Positions 26,015 through 33,810 of a DNA stretch of 64,000 nucleotides are shown here, one piece after another. Source of the DNA: Clostridium_AD sp964467165 (GTDB lineage: Bacteria; Bacillota; Clostridia; Clostridiales; Clostridiaceae); assembly GCA_964467165.1 (NCBI GenBank), contig CAYXOL010000022.1, positions 8,852-72,851 on the forward strand, written 5' to 3'. The notes beneath the pieces were generated by a model that was not told the DNA's origin, did no database searches, and worked only from the letters and a program-made list of their open reading frames with translations. Numbering within the stretch: the first letter of the stretch is position 1; each line of letters opens with the position of its first letter. Made by a program: the position numbers and the translations under genes.

Positions 26015-27398
26015 ACTATGGTGGGGCATGATAGCACTTGTTGTGGTAATGCTTGTTATGCTATGGCTATTCCAAATTGTATTTCTAGAAAAATTTTATA
26101 CAGGGATAAAGATTTCAGAGGTGAAAGACAAAGGGTATTCTATTCTTAACGGGATAGATGTGGGCAGTGACAAAGATATGGAAAGAACTATAGAAACCTT
26201 TGCAAACGAAACCAGTTCTAATGTTGAGTTTTTGGATTCAAAGGGAGAAAGCATATATAGCGCGAGCTCAAATAGTGGCAATTCTCAGCTACCTATGATG
26301 ATGATGAATAATTCAAGGATCGAAGCTCTTAGTGATATTACCGCAGGAAAGGAAGTAACACTATCTTTAATTCATCCCAAGTTTCATAATACTTTTATAC
26401 TTATTGGATTACCCCTTAAAGTTCAAGGTGAATTTAAAGGTGGGCTTCTTATAAGTTTGCCTTTAGCCCCTGTAAAAGATACTGCTGCCATATTAAAAGT
26501 ACAGCTATTTTATATTACATTAATTCTTCTTTTTACAGCTCTAGTATTTGCTTATTTCTTGTCTAGAAGTTTTACTAGACCTATACTTGAAATTACAAAA
26601 GTCTCAGAGGAAATGGCTTCCGGTAATTTCTCTGTTAAAATTAAATCAAAAGGTCGGGATGAAATTGGAAGACTTGCATCCACTATTAATTATATGGGTG
26701 AAGAATTATCCAAAATTGAACAACTTAGAAAGGACTTGATTGCTAATGTATCCCACGAATTACGGACACCCTTAAGTCTTATTCGTGGCTATGCTGAGAC
26801 TATTCGAGATGTTACAGGAAATGTTGTAGAAAAGAGAGATAAACAGCTTGAAATTATTATAGAGGAATCTGAAAGGCTTTCCAAAATAGTTGATGACATT
26901 CTTAATTTATCTCAAATACAAGCTGGCTATGTTAATTTGAATAAAACTCGCTTTAATATTAATGAACTTTTGGAAAGAATTATAATGAAATTTCAAATCT
27001 TAAGCGAGAAAACGGGGGTTAATATAATTCTTGAAAATCATGAAGATGTAATAGTAGAAGGGGACGAAGTGCGATTAGAGCAGGTTATGTATAACCTTGT
27101 AAATAACTCTTTTAACCATACCAATAGATTTGGACATATTAATATAAGGGCAATAGAAAATGAGAAAAACCTTAGAGTTGAAGTTGCGGATACTGGAATA
27201 GGTATTTCAGAAGAAGACTTAAAGCATATATGGGACAGGTTTTATAAAACAGATAAAGTGGAAGGCATAAAATCTACAGGTAGTGGCCTTGGACTTACTA
27301 TTGTAAAGACCATTCTGGAATCACATGGATTTAAATATGGAGTAGAGAGCACAAAAGGAAAAGGGACTATAGTTTGGTTTGAGATTAAAAAGGGCTAA
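25995..27398 (+). CDS. Membrane sensor histidine kinase with HAMP domain
   Basis: The 467-residue kinase has TM1 at about residues 10-30, an extracellular sensor of about 130 residues, TM2 at about 170-190, then HAMP. The HisKA box is VSHELRTPLSLIRGYAET; the ATPase domain shows NLVNNSFNHT, ADTGIGIS and GSGLGLTIV. ATG 25995 is preferred since GGTGGGTG is at proper distance and it starts at the membrane helix; the longer open frame to 25929 lies within the regulator gene. The signal is unknown. Confidence 0.92.
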   Translation: MKSIALKLWWGMIALVVVMLVMLWLFQIVFLEKFYTGIKISEVKDKGYSILNGIDVGSDKDMERTIETFANETSSNVEFLDSKGESIYSASSNSGNSQLPMMMMNNSRIEALSDITAGKEVTLSLIHPKFHNTFILIGLPLKVQGEFKGGLLISLPLAPVKDTAAILKVQLFYITLILLFTALVFAYFLSRSFTRPILEITKVSEEMASGNFSVKIKSKGRDEIGRLASTINYMGEELSKIEQLRKDLIANVSHELRTPLSLIRGYAETIRDVTGNVVEKRDKQLEIIIEESERLSKIVDDILNLSQIQAGYVNLNKTRFNINELLERIIMKFQILSEKTGVNIILENHEDVIVEGDEVRLEQVMYNLVNNSFNHTNRFGHINIRAIENEKNLRVEVADTGIGISEEDLKHIWDRFYKTDKVEGIKSTGSGLGLTIVKTILESHGFKYGVESTKGKGTIVWFEIKKG

Positions 27399-27525
27399 TT
27401 GGGTGGATTCATCATAATAAGATTAGTGATGGTAAGTATAACTTATAAATGTATATAATATGTGTTTAATTTAAGGTTTTTTTATATTATAGTTTTAATT
27501 AATTTTATATGTGATAAAATAATTA

Positions 27526-27556
27526 ATATGATTGATAGTATCATATAGCTTTTTAT
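27526..27556 (+). terminator. Weak terminator-like hairpin
   Basis: ATATGAT (27526-27532) pairs with ATCATAT (27540-27546), followed by AGCTTTTTATT. It may end the kinase transcript. Confidence 0.4.
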
Positions 27557-27580
27557 TGATGTAACAACATAGATTCTTCT

Positions 27581-27603
27581 TGCCACTTGCCATGTGGGTG
27601 GCA
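27581..27603. promoter_or_regulatory. Inverted repeat before the sigma-54 activator gene
   Basis: TGCCAC (27581-27586) and GTGGCA (27598-27603) form a perfect dyad with an 11-base centre, 79 bases ahead of the activator. It may be an operator or an RNA stem of the leader. A TGGCAC overlaps its right arm but lacks a -12 GC, so it is not a sigma-54 promoter. Confidence 0.35.
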
Positions 27604-27681
27604 CTTATATGGAAATATGAAGTAAATGGCGTTGCAACCTAAACTCAAAAGGATAATAAAGTAGTGGGAGGGTGAAATAAT

Positions 27682-29604
27682 ATGCAAGGATACATTAAGG
27701 AGTCTCATAAAAGATGTAAGTCAACAGAAATATTGACACAAAATATGTTTAGTACAAAGATTTTAAGCGATGTTGAGATTATAGATAAGCTTGAAAAGAA
27801 CAAAAAACTTATTTTAGCAGCCATTCCATTTATGAATCGCTTATATAATTTTGTAAGGGGATCTGCTTTTTTTGCATTATTATGTGATAGTGATGGATGT
27901 ATCTTAAACGTAATTGGAGATGAAAGCATATTATCTGAGGCAGCAAAAATCAAAATGATAACAGGCGCGTACATGGATGAAGCACATATTGGAACTAATG
28001 CAATGAGCCTTGTAATATCGGAAGAAGTACCCATTCAGATTTCTGGAGAGGAACATTTTATTGAGGCATATCATAAATGGACATGTTCTGCAGCGCCTAT
28101 TAAGGATTTAAAAGGGAAGATTATTGGAATAATTGATTTAACTGGATATATAGAAAATGTTCATCCACATACTCTTGGAATGGTAGTTGCTGCAGCAGAT
28201 ACAATAGAAAGAATGCTTGAGATTAATAAATATAATTCAATGCTTGAGATTTCAAAAAAACGTTTAGAGACTACTTTTAATTCGATTTCTTTTGGGATTT
28301 TGACTTGTGATTTAATAGGAAATATTACAACCATGAATAAACAAGTAGTTAGAATGTTTGGTTATAGTGAAAGTGAAATGGAAAAAATTAAAATTCCTGA
28401 TTTGATTCAAAATTGGGATGAAATAATAGAACAACTTAAGGACAAAGGTTTTTTTAATGATGAGGATACTTATATAAATGCAAGGTCAAATAAATTACAA
28501 TATACTTTGTCGTTATATCCAATATATGATTTAGAAATGAATATTGAGGAAATAACTCTTGTGCTTCATGAACTAAAAAAAAATAGAAAGCTTGTGGGAA
28601 AAATATTGAGTGGTCAGGCTATATACACATTTGATAGAGTAATAGGAAAAAACGAAAATTTCATGAAAATAATAGACTATGCAAAAAAAATTTCGGAAAG
28701 TAAATCAACAATATTTATAACTGGAGAGAGTGGTACTGGTAAGGAAGTATTTGCTCAGGCCATTCATAATTATGGAATTCGCAAGGATGAACCTTTTATA
28801 GCAGTGAATTGTGGTGCAATTCCAAGGACGCTTATAGAATCAGAATTATTTGGTTATGAGGATGGAGCATTTACTGGTGCAAAAAAAGGAGGTAATGCAG
28901 GGAAATTTGAAATCGCAGATGGAGGTACGATTTTTTTAGATGAAATAGGAGAAATGCCAACAGATATGCAGATTAAATTATTAAGGGTAATTCAGGAGAG
29001 CACAATAACAAGGATTGGCAGTTCAAAACAAATACCAATTGATGTAAGAATTATGGCAGCTACAAATAAGAAAATAAAACATGAAATTGAAAGAGGAAAC
29101 TTTAGAAAAGATCTTTATTATAGATTGAATGTGTTGCCCCTGAATTTGCCATCACTTAGAGAACGAAAAGATGATATACCTGAATTGGTGAATTATTATA
29201 TGGAAAAGACCTCGAAAATGCTTAATAAAAGAATTGTGGATATTTCAGAGGAGTATATGAAATATCTTGTGAATTACGATTGGCCAGGAAACATAAGAGA
29301 GTTAGAAAATGTAATTGAACTCATTGTAAATTGTGAGGCAATTCAACTTAACTTTAGTGATAAAGTAGCTGAAGTTCAAATAAAAAACAGTATTAATTCT
29401 AGTACAGACATTAGTCTAGAAATGATGGAAAAACAGCATATAACTAAAGTGATAAAAGATGTTAATGGAAATATAACTTTAGCGGCAAATATTTTGGAGA
29501 TTGGAAGAAACACCTTATATAGAAAAATAGAAAAATACAACATTGATTGTTCTAAAATGGAACAGGGTTCCGTAATGGAACAAGGGTCCGTAGATAAATT
29601 GTAA
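27682..29604 (+). CDS. Sigma-54-dependent transcriptional activator
   Basis: This 640-residue enhancer-binding protein activates RNA polymerase carrying sigma-54. Residues 20-185 form a GAF-like sensor with a lone TGAYMDEAHIGTNAM block as in AcoR-type regulators. Residues 190-300 are a PAS domain. The AAA+ domain follows with Walker A GESGTGKE (about 348), ELFGYEDGAFTGA (sigma-54 contact loop, about 395) and FLDEIGEMP (Walker B). The C-terminal Fis-type helix-turn-helix reads ITLAANILEIGRNTLYRKI. A duplicated MEQGSV closes the protein. It directly precedes a -24/-12 promoter and the Mo-enzyme genes, so it is their likely activator. The sensed ligand is unknown. Confidence 0.92.
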   Translation: MQGYIKESHKRCKSTEILTQNMFSTKILSDVEIIDKLEKNKKLILAAIPFMNRLYNFVRGSAFFALLCDSDGCILNVIGDESILSEAAKIKMITGAYMDEAHIGTNAMSLVISEEVPIQISGEEHFIEAYHKWTCSAAPIKDLKGKIIGIIDLTGYIENVHPHTLGMVVAAADTIERMLEINKYNSMLEISKKRLETTFNSISFGILTCDLIGNITTMNKQVVRMFGYSESEMEKIKIPDLIQNWDEIIEQLKDKGFFNDEDTYINARSNKLQYTLSLYPIYDLEMNIEEITLVLHELKKNRKLVGKILSGQAIYTFDRVIGKNENFMKIIDYAKKISESKSTIFITGESGTGKEVFAQAIHNYGIRKDEPFIAVNCGAIPRTLIESELFGYEDGAFTGAKKGGNAGKFEIADGGTIFLDEIGEMPTDMQIKLLRVIQESTITRIGSSKQIPIDVRIMAATNKKIKHEIERGNFRKDLYYRLNVLPLNLPSLRERKDDIPELVNYYMEKTSKMLNKRIVDISEEYMKYLVNYDWPGNIRELENVIELIVNCEAIQLNFSDKVAEVQIKNSINSSTDISLEMMEKQHITKVIKDVNGNITLAANILEIGRNTLYRKIEKYNIDCSKMEQGSVMEQGSVDKL

Positions 29605-29615
29605 CGAAATGGAAC
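29558..29615. promoter_or_regulatory. Candidate upstream activator sites
   Basis: GGAAC-AGG-GTTCC (29559-29571) is a perfect dyad. A near copy GGAAC-AAG-GGTCC lies at 29577-29589, and a GGAAC half site at 29611. They sit 90-140 bases before the -24/-12 promoter, the usual distance for enhancer-binding protein sites. The first two lie within the end of the activator gene. Binding by this activator is inferred. Confidence 0.45.
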
Positions 29616-29700
29616 AAAGAAAGTATTTTAATTGGATATATTATCAGAATATTATAATATAATGAGGTAAATCAACAGAAAAACTTTTATATATTTATTT

Positions 29701-29716
29701 TGGCACAAAAAATGCT
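29701..29716 (+). promoter_or_regulatory. Sigma-54 (-24/-12) promoter
   Basis: TGGCAC-AAAAA-ATGCT matches the TGGCAC-N5-TTGCW consensus with the obligatory GG-N10-GC spacing exact. It lies downstream of the sigma-54 activator gene and about 190 bases upstream of the molybdopterin-binding gene, so it should drive the Mo-enzyme cluster. Confidence 0.8.
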
Positions 29717-29889
29717 GTTACAGTATTGTGTGAGGAAATAAAAATATGAAGGTTTTTTATTTTTGTTATAAATATAACCTAAATGCCTAAGTTAATATTG
29801 CAGCTTTGCAGAAAATGATTTAATAGATAATGATGTAGAAGCGGATAAAAGTGATATTGATAAAATTGATTGAGACGGGGGGAATAAAA

Positions 29890-30912
29890 ATGAAGGTTGT
29901 TCCAGTTGAAGAAGCAGTAGGTATGGTATTATGCCATGACTTAACGAGAATTGTTCCAGGAGAATTTAAAGGCGTGGCATTTAAAAAAGGACATGTTATC
30001 TTAGAAGAAGACATAGCTAAAATGTTGGATATTGGTAAAAAAAATATTTATGTTTGGGAAATTGAGGAAGGAATTCTTCACGAAAATGAAGCTGGAGAAA
30101 GAATAGCAAGAGCGGTAGCAGGCAAGGGAATTGTTCTCACAGAGCCCTCAGAAGGTAAAGTAAAGTTGTTAGCTGAATGTAAAGGATTACTCAAGATAAA
30201 TTTTAAAGCACTAGAAAAAATTAATATGTTAGAAGAGGCTATGGTTGCAACCCAACATACAGATATTGTAGTAGATAAAGGGAGTTATGTTGCAGGGGCA
30301 AGAATAATACCGCTATATATAGACAAACTGAAGATTGAACAAATTGAAAATATTTGCAAAGAGGAAGGACCTATCGTTTGGGTAGCACCATTAAAAGCTA
30401 TGAAGGTGGGAATTGTTACTACTGGTAGTGAAGTTTATAGTGGTAGAATAACAGATAAATTTGGGCCTGTAATTAGAAAGAAAATTGGTGAGGGTGGAAG
30501 CGAAGTTATAGAACAAATATTTGTATCTGATAGTGAGAGCATGATTGTAGATGCTATGAATAAATTATTAGAACAAGGAGCTGAAATGGTCATTGTTACT
30601 GGAGGTATGTCAGTAGATCCTGACGATGTTACACCTGCGGGAATAAGAAAATCTGGAGCAGAAATTATATCCTATGGGGCACCTGTGCTTCCGGGGGCTA
30701 TGTTTTTAATTGCATATTTAGGTGACATACCAGTTTTGGGACTGCCTGGGTGTGTTATGTATAACAAGATAACGATATTTGATCTTATACTTCCTAAAAT
30801 CCTAGTGGGTGAAAGAATAAAAAGAGAAGATATTGTAAAATTTGGTCATGGAGGTTTATGTGGTAATTGTGAAGTTTGCAATTTCCCAGCTTGCAGTTTT
30901 GGTAAATGCTAA
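29890..30912 (+). CDS. Molybdopterin-binding protein with Cys-rich C-terminus
   Basis: The 340-residue protein contains a MoCF_biosynth (MoeA/MogA-like) molybdopterin-binding domain: VGIVTTGSEVYSGRI, VIVTGGMSVDPDDVTPAGIRKSGA and PGAMFLIAYLGDIPVLGLPG. It is not full MoeA, since the first 150 residues differ. The last 20 residues carry six cysteines (CGNCEVCNFPACSFGKC), probably a metal or Fe-S binding tail. ATG 29890 follows ACGGGGGGA. It heads the sigma-54-driven cluster and may hold or modify the cofactor for the hydroxylase encoded next. Confidence 0.8.
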   Translation: MKVVPVEEAVGMVLCHDLTRIVPGEFKGVAFKKGHVILEEDIAKMLDIGKKNIYVWEIEEGILHENEAGERIARAVAGKGIVLTEPSEGKVKLLAECKGLLKINFKALEKINMLEEAMVATQHTDIVVDKGSYVAGARIIPLYIDKLKIEQIENICKEEGPIVWVAPLKAMKVGIVTTGSEVYSGRITDKFGPVIRKKIGEGGSEVIEQIFVSDSESMIVDAMNKLLEQGAEMVIVTGGMSVDPDDVTPAGIRKSGAEIISYGAPVLPGAMFLIAYLGDIPVLGLPGCVMYNKITIFDLILPKILVGERIKREDIVKFGHGGLCGNCEVCNFPACSFGKC

Positions 30913-30936
30913 TATTTGAATAAAGCTGATAAATAG

Positions 30937-30972
30937 ATAGTGCCTTTATAGATTAAGGCTATATCTTTTTAA
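30937..30972 (+). terminator. Weak terminator or attenuator before the Mo hydroxylase gene
   Basis: GCCTT pairs with AAGGC, extended by ATAG/TAT with one bulge, followed by ATCTTTTT. It lies in the short gap between the molybdopterin-binding gene and the hydroxylase gene. Confidence 0.45.
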
Positions 30973-30997
30973 ATATAGAAAGAAGAGGGGATTGAAT

Positions 30998-33727
30998 ATG
31001 TTAAAAAAAGTATTGATAATTAATGGTGTTAAAAAAGATGTTATTGTTAGTCCTGAAACTACACTTGCAGATGTATTAAGAAAACAATTATTTCTTACAG
31101 GAACCAAAGTAGGATGCGGAATAGGTGAATGTGGTGCCTGTAATGTAATAATGGATGGTAAGGTTGTAAGATCATGTATAATCAAAATGAAAAGAGTAGC
31201 AGATGAAGCTGAGATTACAACAATTGAAGGAATAGGATCGCAAGATGATCTACATGATATTCAATTTGCATGGATGATACATGGCGCAGCACAATGTGGG
31301 TTTTGTACCCCTGGATTTGTTGTAAGTGCAAAGGCGCTTTTAGATGTAAATAATAATCCTACAAGGGATGAAGTAAGAGCATGGTTTCAAAAAACTAGAA
31401 ATGTATGTAGATGTACAGGATATCAACCACTAGTAGATGCGGTGATAGAAGCTGCAAAACTTGCGCGTGGAGAGGTTACAAGAGAGCAATTGTGGCTGAA
31501 GCTTCCAGAAGGCGCTAGTTTAGTAGGTACTGAGACTGTAAGACCTTCTGCTTGTGCAAAGGTAACAGGTACTTGGGAATTCGGAGCTGATCTTGGGTTA
31601 ACTCTTCCAGAGGATACTCTACATATAAAACTAGTACAAGCTACAGTTTCTCATGCAAATATTTTATCTATTGATACTACCGAGGCTGAAACAATGCCTG
31701 GAGTTTATAGAGTTTTAACTTATAAGGATGTAAAGGGAACAAATAGAATTAACGGTTTAGCTTTTCCTTCAAATAAAGGTGATGGACTTGAAAGACCTAT
31801 TTTAAATGACAAGAAAATTTTTCAATTTGGTGATGCAATTGCAATGGTACTTGCAGATACACCAACTCATGCTGAAAATGCAGCTAAGAAAGTTATTGTT
31901 GAAATTGAAGAATTACCAGCATACATGAGTGCACCAGCAGCTATGGCAGAAGATGCTATTGAAATTCACCCAGGAACACCAAATATATATTTTGAAACCA
32001 AAGTTGTTAAGGGAGAAGATACTGCACCTCTCATGGAAAAACTAGAATATGTTGTTGAAGATGATTTATATGTAGGTAGACAACCTCATCTTCCAATAGA
32101 GCCAGATGTAGGATTTGCTTACTTAGATGAAGATGGGAAATTAATAATTCATTCAAAGAGTATTGCATTACATTTCCATGCACTAATGATATCAGAAGGT
32201 ATTGGACTTGCAATGGATAAAATTGCTATTGTACAAAATCCAACAGGCGGAACTTTTGGTTATAAATTCAGTCCAACAATTGAAGCTTTACTTGCTGTTG
32301 CTGCAATTGATACTGGAAAACCTGTATATCTTGAATTTAGTATGTACCAACAGATTACTTACACTGGAAAGAGATCACCATTCTGGATGCACTTAAAGTT
32401 GGGTGCAGATAAAGATGGTAAATTCCAAGCTCTTGAAACAGATTGGTCTTGTGATCACGGTCCATATTGCGAATTTGGAGATCTTGTTACAACTAGAGGG
32501 TCTCAATTTATGGGTGCTGGTTACAAAATAGACAATATTCGTGGATTTGGACGAACTGTTGCAACAAATCATGCATGGGGATCAGCTTTTAGAGGATTTG
32601 GTTCACCACAAGCTTTATTCGCATCAGAACAAATGGTAGATGAACTAGCAGTGAAGATGGGAGTAGATCCACTTGAGCTTAGATATAAAAATGCATTAAG
32701 AAAAGGAGAGCTAACTCCAACTGGTTGTGAAGCTGATGTATATATTATTCCACAGTTGTTAGATATGATTCGTCCAGCTTATACAAAATCAAAAGAAACT
32801 GCTAAAGAAAAAAACAAGAATAGTGTAGATAAGAAATATGGTAGCGGTATATCCCTTCTTATTTATGGGTGTGGACTTGATGGAGCAGATTCTTCAGAGG
32901 CATGGGTAGAAATCACTAAAAAGGGAGTAACTGTTGCGAATTCATGGGAAGATCATGGTCAAGGTGCAGATATGGGAACACTTACTATGGCACATGAAAC
33001 ATTAAGAAAAGCTGGTTATAAACCAGAAGATCTAAAATTAATTATGAATGACATGAACTTTACTCCAAACAGTGGTCCGGCAGGTGGAAGTCGTTCTAAC
33101 GTTCTTACTGGAAATGCTACAAGAGTTGCCTGCGAAAATTTACTTGAAGGACTTAAAAAAGCTGATGGAACATATAGAACTTATGATGAACAGGTTGCTG
33201 AAGGAAAACCTACAAGATATGATGGAAAATGGACAGCACCATGCACCGCTGGTGATGTTGAAACAGGTCAAGGAAATCCATTCCCAACTTATATGTATGG
33301 AGTTTTAGTAGCAGAGGTTGAAGTAGATATGACTACAGGAAAAACTCATGTTGATAAGTTAACAATTGTTTCAGATGTAGGAACTATCATAAACAAGCTT
33401 GTTGTGGATGGGCAGATACTTGGGGGACTTGCTCAAGGTATTGGTCTTGCATTAACTGAAGATTTTGAAGATCTTAAAAAACATACAACACTTACTGGTT
33501 GTGGAATTCCTCAAATTAAGGATGTGACAGATGACATAAATCTACTATACCTAGAAACTCCAAGACCACTAGGACCTTATGGAGCATCTGGTGCAGGAGA
33601 AATGCCATTATCAGCCCCTCATTCAGCAATAATAAGTGCAATTTATGATGCTTGTGGAGTTAGAATAACGCACCTTCCAGCATATCCAGAAAAAGTTCTT
33701 GCTGGACTTAAGAAACTAAATAAATAA
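30998..33727 (+). CDS. Single-chain molybdenum hydroxylase, aldehyde oxidoreductase (Mop) type
   Basis: This 909-residue enzyme of the xanthine oxidase family hydroxylates an aldehyde or N-heterocycle at a Mo-pterin centre. Residues 1-80 form a plant-type ferredoxin domain with Cys 40, 45, 48 and 60; the second [2Fe-2S] uses Cys 99, 102, 136 and 138 (QCGFCTPG, CRCTG). The rest is the Mo-binding part (PTGGTFGYKF, FRGFGSPQ, GPAGGSRSN, GASGAGEMPL with catalytic Glu 868). It has no FAD domain. Length and architecture match Desulfovibrio gigas aldehyde oxidoreductase (907 residues). Starts at 30998 behind AGAGGGGA. The substrate is not known. Confidence 0.9.
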   Translation: MLKKVLIINGVKKDVIVSPETTLADVLRKQLFLTGTKVGCGIGECGACNVIMDGKVVRSCIIKMKRVADEAEITTIEGIGSQDDLHDIQFAWMIHGAAQCGFCTPGFVVSAKALLDVNNNPTRDEVRAWFQKTRNVCRCTGYQPLVDAVIEAAKLARGEVTREQLWLKLPEGASLVGTETVRPSACAKVTGTWEFGADLGLTLPEDTLHIKLVQATVSHANILSIDTTEAETMPGVYRVLTYKDVKGTNRINGLAFPSNKGDGLERPILNDKKIFQFGDAIAMVLADTPTHAENAAKKVIVEIEELPAYMSAPAAMAEDAIEIHPGTPNIYFETKVVKGEDTAPLMEKLEYVVEDDLYVGRQPHLPIEPDVGFAYLDEDGKLIIHSKSIALHFHALMISEGIGLAMDKIAIVQNPTGGTFGYKFSPTIEALLAVAAIDTGKPVYLEFSMYQQITYTGKRSPFWMHLKLGADKDGKFQALETDWSCDHGPYCEFGDLVTTRGSQFMGAGYKIDNIRGFGRTVATNHAWGSAFRGFGSPQALFASEQMVDELAVKMGVDPLELRYKNALRKGELTPTGCEADVYIIPQLLDMIRPAYTKSKETAKEKNKNSVDKKYGSGISLLIYGCGLDGADSSEAWVEITKKGVTVANSWEDHGQGADMGTLTMAHETLRKAGYKPEDLKLIMNDMNFTPNSGPAGGSRSNVLTGNATRVACENLLEGLKKADGTYRTYDEQVAEGKPTRYDGKWTAPCTAGDVETGQGNPFPTYMYGVLVAEVEVDMTTGKTHVDKLTIVSDVGTIINKLVVDGQILGGLAQGIGLALTEDFEDLKKHTTLTGCGIPQIKDVTDDINLLYLETPRPLGPYGASGAGEMPLSAPHSAIISAIYDACGVRITHLPAYPEKVLAGLKKLNK

Positions 33728-33743
33728 TTGTGATTTAAAATTG

Positions 33744-33787
33744 GAGCCTAAAATGAAATATAAGAAAATCATTTTAGGTTCTTTTTA
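33744..33787 (+). terminator. Terminator after the Mo hydroxylase gene
   Basis: GAGCCTAAAATGA (33744-33756) pairs with TCATTTTAGGTTC (33769-33781), 13 pairs with one wobble, followed by TTTTT. It probably sets the hydroxylase transcript apart from its accessory genes, which begin 24 bases further on. Confidence 0.85.
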
Positions 33788-33810
33788 AAACATTTTGGGA
33801 GGAATAGTAT

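Noticed and set aside
27598..27614. TGGCAC as a second sigma-54 promoter before the activator gene
   Set aside because: The -12 GC is absent at the required spacing (TGGCACTTATATGGAA).
32031..33308. Open frames within the Mo hydroxylase gene on both strands
   Set aside because: All are shadows of the 909-codon frame; products are Leu/His-rich without domains.
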